The translations under genes and the position numbers were made by a program. Shown here in pieces: positions 13,396 to 13,908 of a stretch of DNA of 13,908 nucleotides. Source of the DNA: JACMME01 sp051005015. GTDB lineage: Bacteria; Gemmatimonadota; Gemmatimonadetes; Gemmatimonadales; Gemmatimonadaceae. Positions within the stretch are counted from its first letter, which is position 1. Each line of letters opens with the position of its first letter. The stretch is from the NCBI GenBank assembly GCA_051005015.1, contig JBPCJT010000240.1, positions 1 to 13,908 of the forward strand, given 5' to 3'. The notes under the pieces are model-generated. The model ran no database searches and was not told the DNA's origin. It saw only the letters and a list, made by a program, of their open reading frames with translations.

Positions 13396-13872
13396 ATGCC
13401 AACTTCCAGGTCCAGACTTTACCGCGTTCGAAGGTCTGCTATTCAGGGACACGGGGTTTTCGCCGCTCGCCGGATCAGAAAAGGGACGCGCATAATTGAA
13501 TACACAGGTGAGCAGATCGACGCCGATGAGGCGGATCGCCGCTATGATGACGACGCAATGGATCGCCACCACACTTTTCTATTCGGCATTGACGATGACA
13601 TTTCGGTGGACGCCGGCGTCGGCGGTAACGCCGCTCGTTTCATCAACCACTCATGCGATCCCAATTGCGAAGCGGTCATTGAAGATGATCGTATTTTCAT
13701 AGAAGCCATCAGGGACATCCCTTCGGGCGCAGAATTGGTTTATGACTACCAGTACGAGCGCCCGGGCCGCTATCGCGCCTCATGGAAGGAGCTTTACGCC
13801 TGCCACTGCGGCTCGCCGAAGTGCCGAGGCAGCATCATCAAGCCGCCGAAAAAACACGAGCGACGAGTGTAA
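13396..13872 (+). CDS. SET domain protein-lysine N-methyltransferase
   Basis: A 158-residue SET-domain protein that should transfer methyl groups from S-adenosylmethionine to lysine. Motifs are G-H-G-V-F-A-A at 18-24 (SAM-contacting), I-E-Y-T-G-E at 34-39, N-A-A-R-F-I-N-H-S-C-D-P-N-C at 78-91 (the pseudoknot with N-H-S-C), E-L-V-Y-D-Y at 113-118 with the catalytic Tyr region, and a post-SET-like cysteine cluster C-H-C-G-S-P-K-C-R-G at 136-145. All key elements of an active enzyme are present. ATG 13396 is preferred; an in-frame GTG at 13348 would add 16 residues and overlap the zinc-ribbon gene. Stand-alone bacterial SET proteins are known, with poorly defined substrates; a histone-like or ribosomal protein is possible. 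Domain call is strong. Confidence 0.9.
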   Translation: MPTSRSRLYRVRRSAIQGHGVFAARRIRKGTRIIEYTGEQIDADEADRRYDDDAMDRHHTFLFGIDDDISVDAGVGGNAARFINHSCDPNCEAVIEDDRIFIEAIRDIPSGAELVYDYQYERPGRYRASWKELYACHCGSPKCRGSIIKPPKKHERRV

Positions 13873-13899
13873 ATCCGCAATCCGTAATCCGCAATCCAC
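13872..13899. repeat. Heptanucleotide tandem repeat, AATCCGC type
   Basis: Four 7-base units, AATCCGC, AATCCGT, AATCCGC and AATCCAC, begin at the last base of the SET gene stop codon and reach almost to the window edge. The array may continue past the visible sequence. Its unit sequence is unrelated to the other heptamer arrays here, but the period is the same. Confidence 0.75.
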
Positions 13900-13908
13900 C
13901 CCACTTCT

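Noticed and set aside
13872..13899. Start of a CRISPR array
   Set aside because: Units are 7 bases with no spacers, and no cas gene is in the window; it is a simple tandem repeat.

Overview
The window is GC-rich, densely packed DNA from a Gram-negative bacterium: it encodes an outer-membrane barrel, several lipoproteins and a Tat-exported protein. The gene mix (DapA-like aldolase, DinB-type protein, TIGR01777 epimerase, DUF1111 di-haem protein, PQQ sugar dehydrogenase, bacterial SET protein) and lipoproteins with a Cys-Ser-Asp-Ala-Thr-Asn-Pro type N-terminus fit an environmental Gemmatimonadota-like organism. That placement is an inference from gene style, not a proof. No tRNA, rRNA, CRISPR array, integrase or transposase was seen.

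Layout. Positions 1-2712 (+): the tail of an unidentified gene, a DapA-family lyase/aldolase coupled to it, a beta-carbonic-anhydrase-like gene that carries an apparent one-base deletion, a DinB-family protein and a small DUF2007 protein overlapping it. Positions 2749-3246 (-): a conserved protein often mislabelled 'ABC transporter ATPase'. Positions 3555-5082 (+): two secreted lipoproteins separated by a large perfect hairpin. Positions 5141-6046 (-): a TIGR01777 NAD(P)-dependent epimerase. Positions 6047-6972: a repeat-bearing gap followed by a decayed S41 peptidase fragment. Positions 7013-7624 (+): a serine carboxylesterase.

Positions 7641-10596 (-) are the most coherent block: a di-haem DUF1111 lipoprotein, a Tat-exported Rieske iron-sulfur protein and an OprO/P-like porin. 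They are joined by two four-base ATGA overlaps and preceded by a TTGACA promoter whose -10 region lies inside a perfect 10-bp inverted repeat, which looks like a repressor operator. Divergent from it (10775-13026, +) lie a lipoprotein PQQ-type sugar dehydrogenase and a coupled NAPE-PLD-like metallo-beta-lactamase-fold hydrolase. A periplasmic redox module running from the sugar dehydrogenase to the di-haem/Rieske pair is a testable idea, not a demonstrated one. Positions 13062-13872 (+): a zinc-ribbon protein and a SET-domain lysine methyltransferase.

The clearest unexplained pattern is a set of 7-bp tandem repeats of four different unit sequences at four places (748-782, 5089-5116, 9343-9377, 13872-13899). 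Two are intergenic. Two lie inside reading frames, where they appear to have lengthened proteins.
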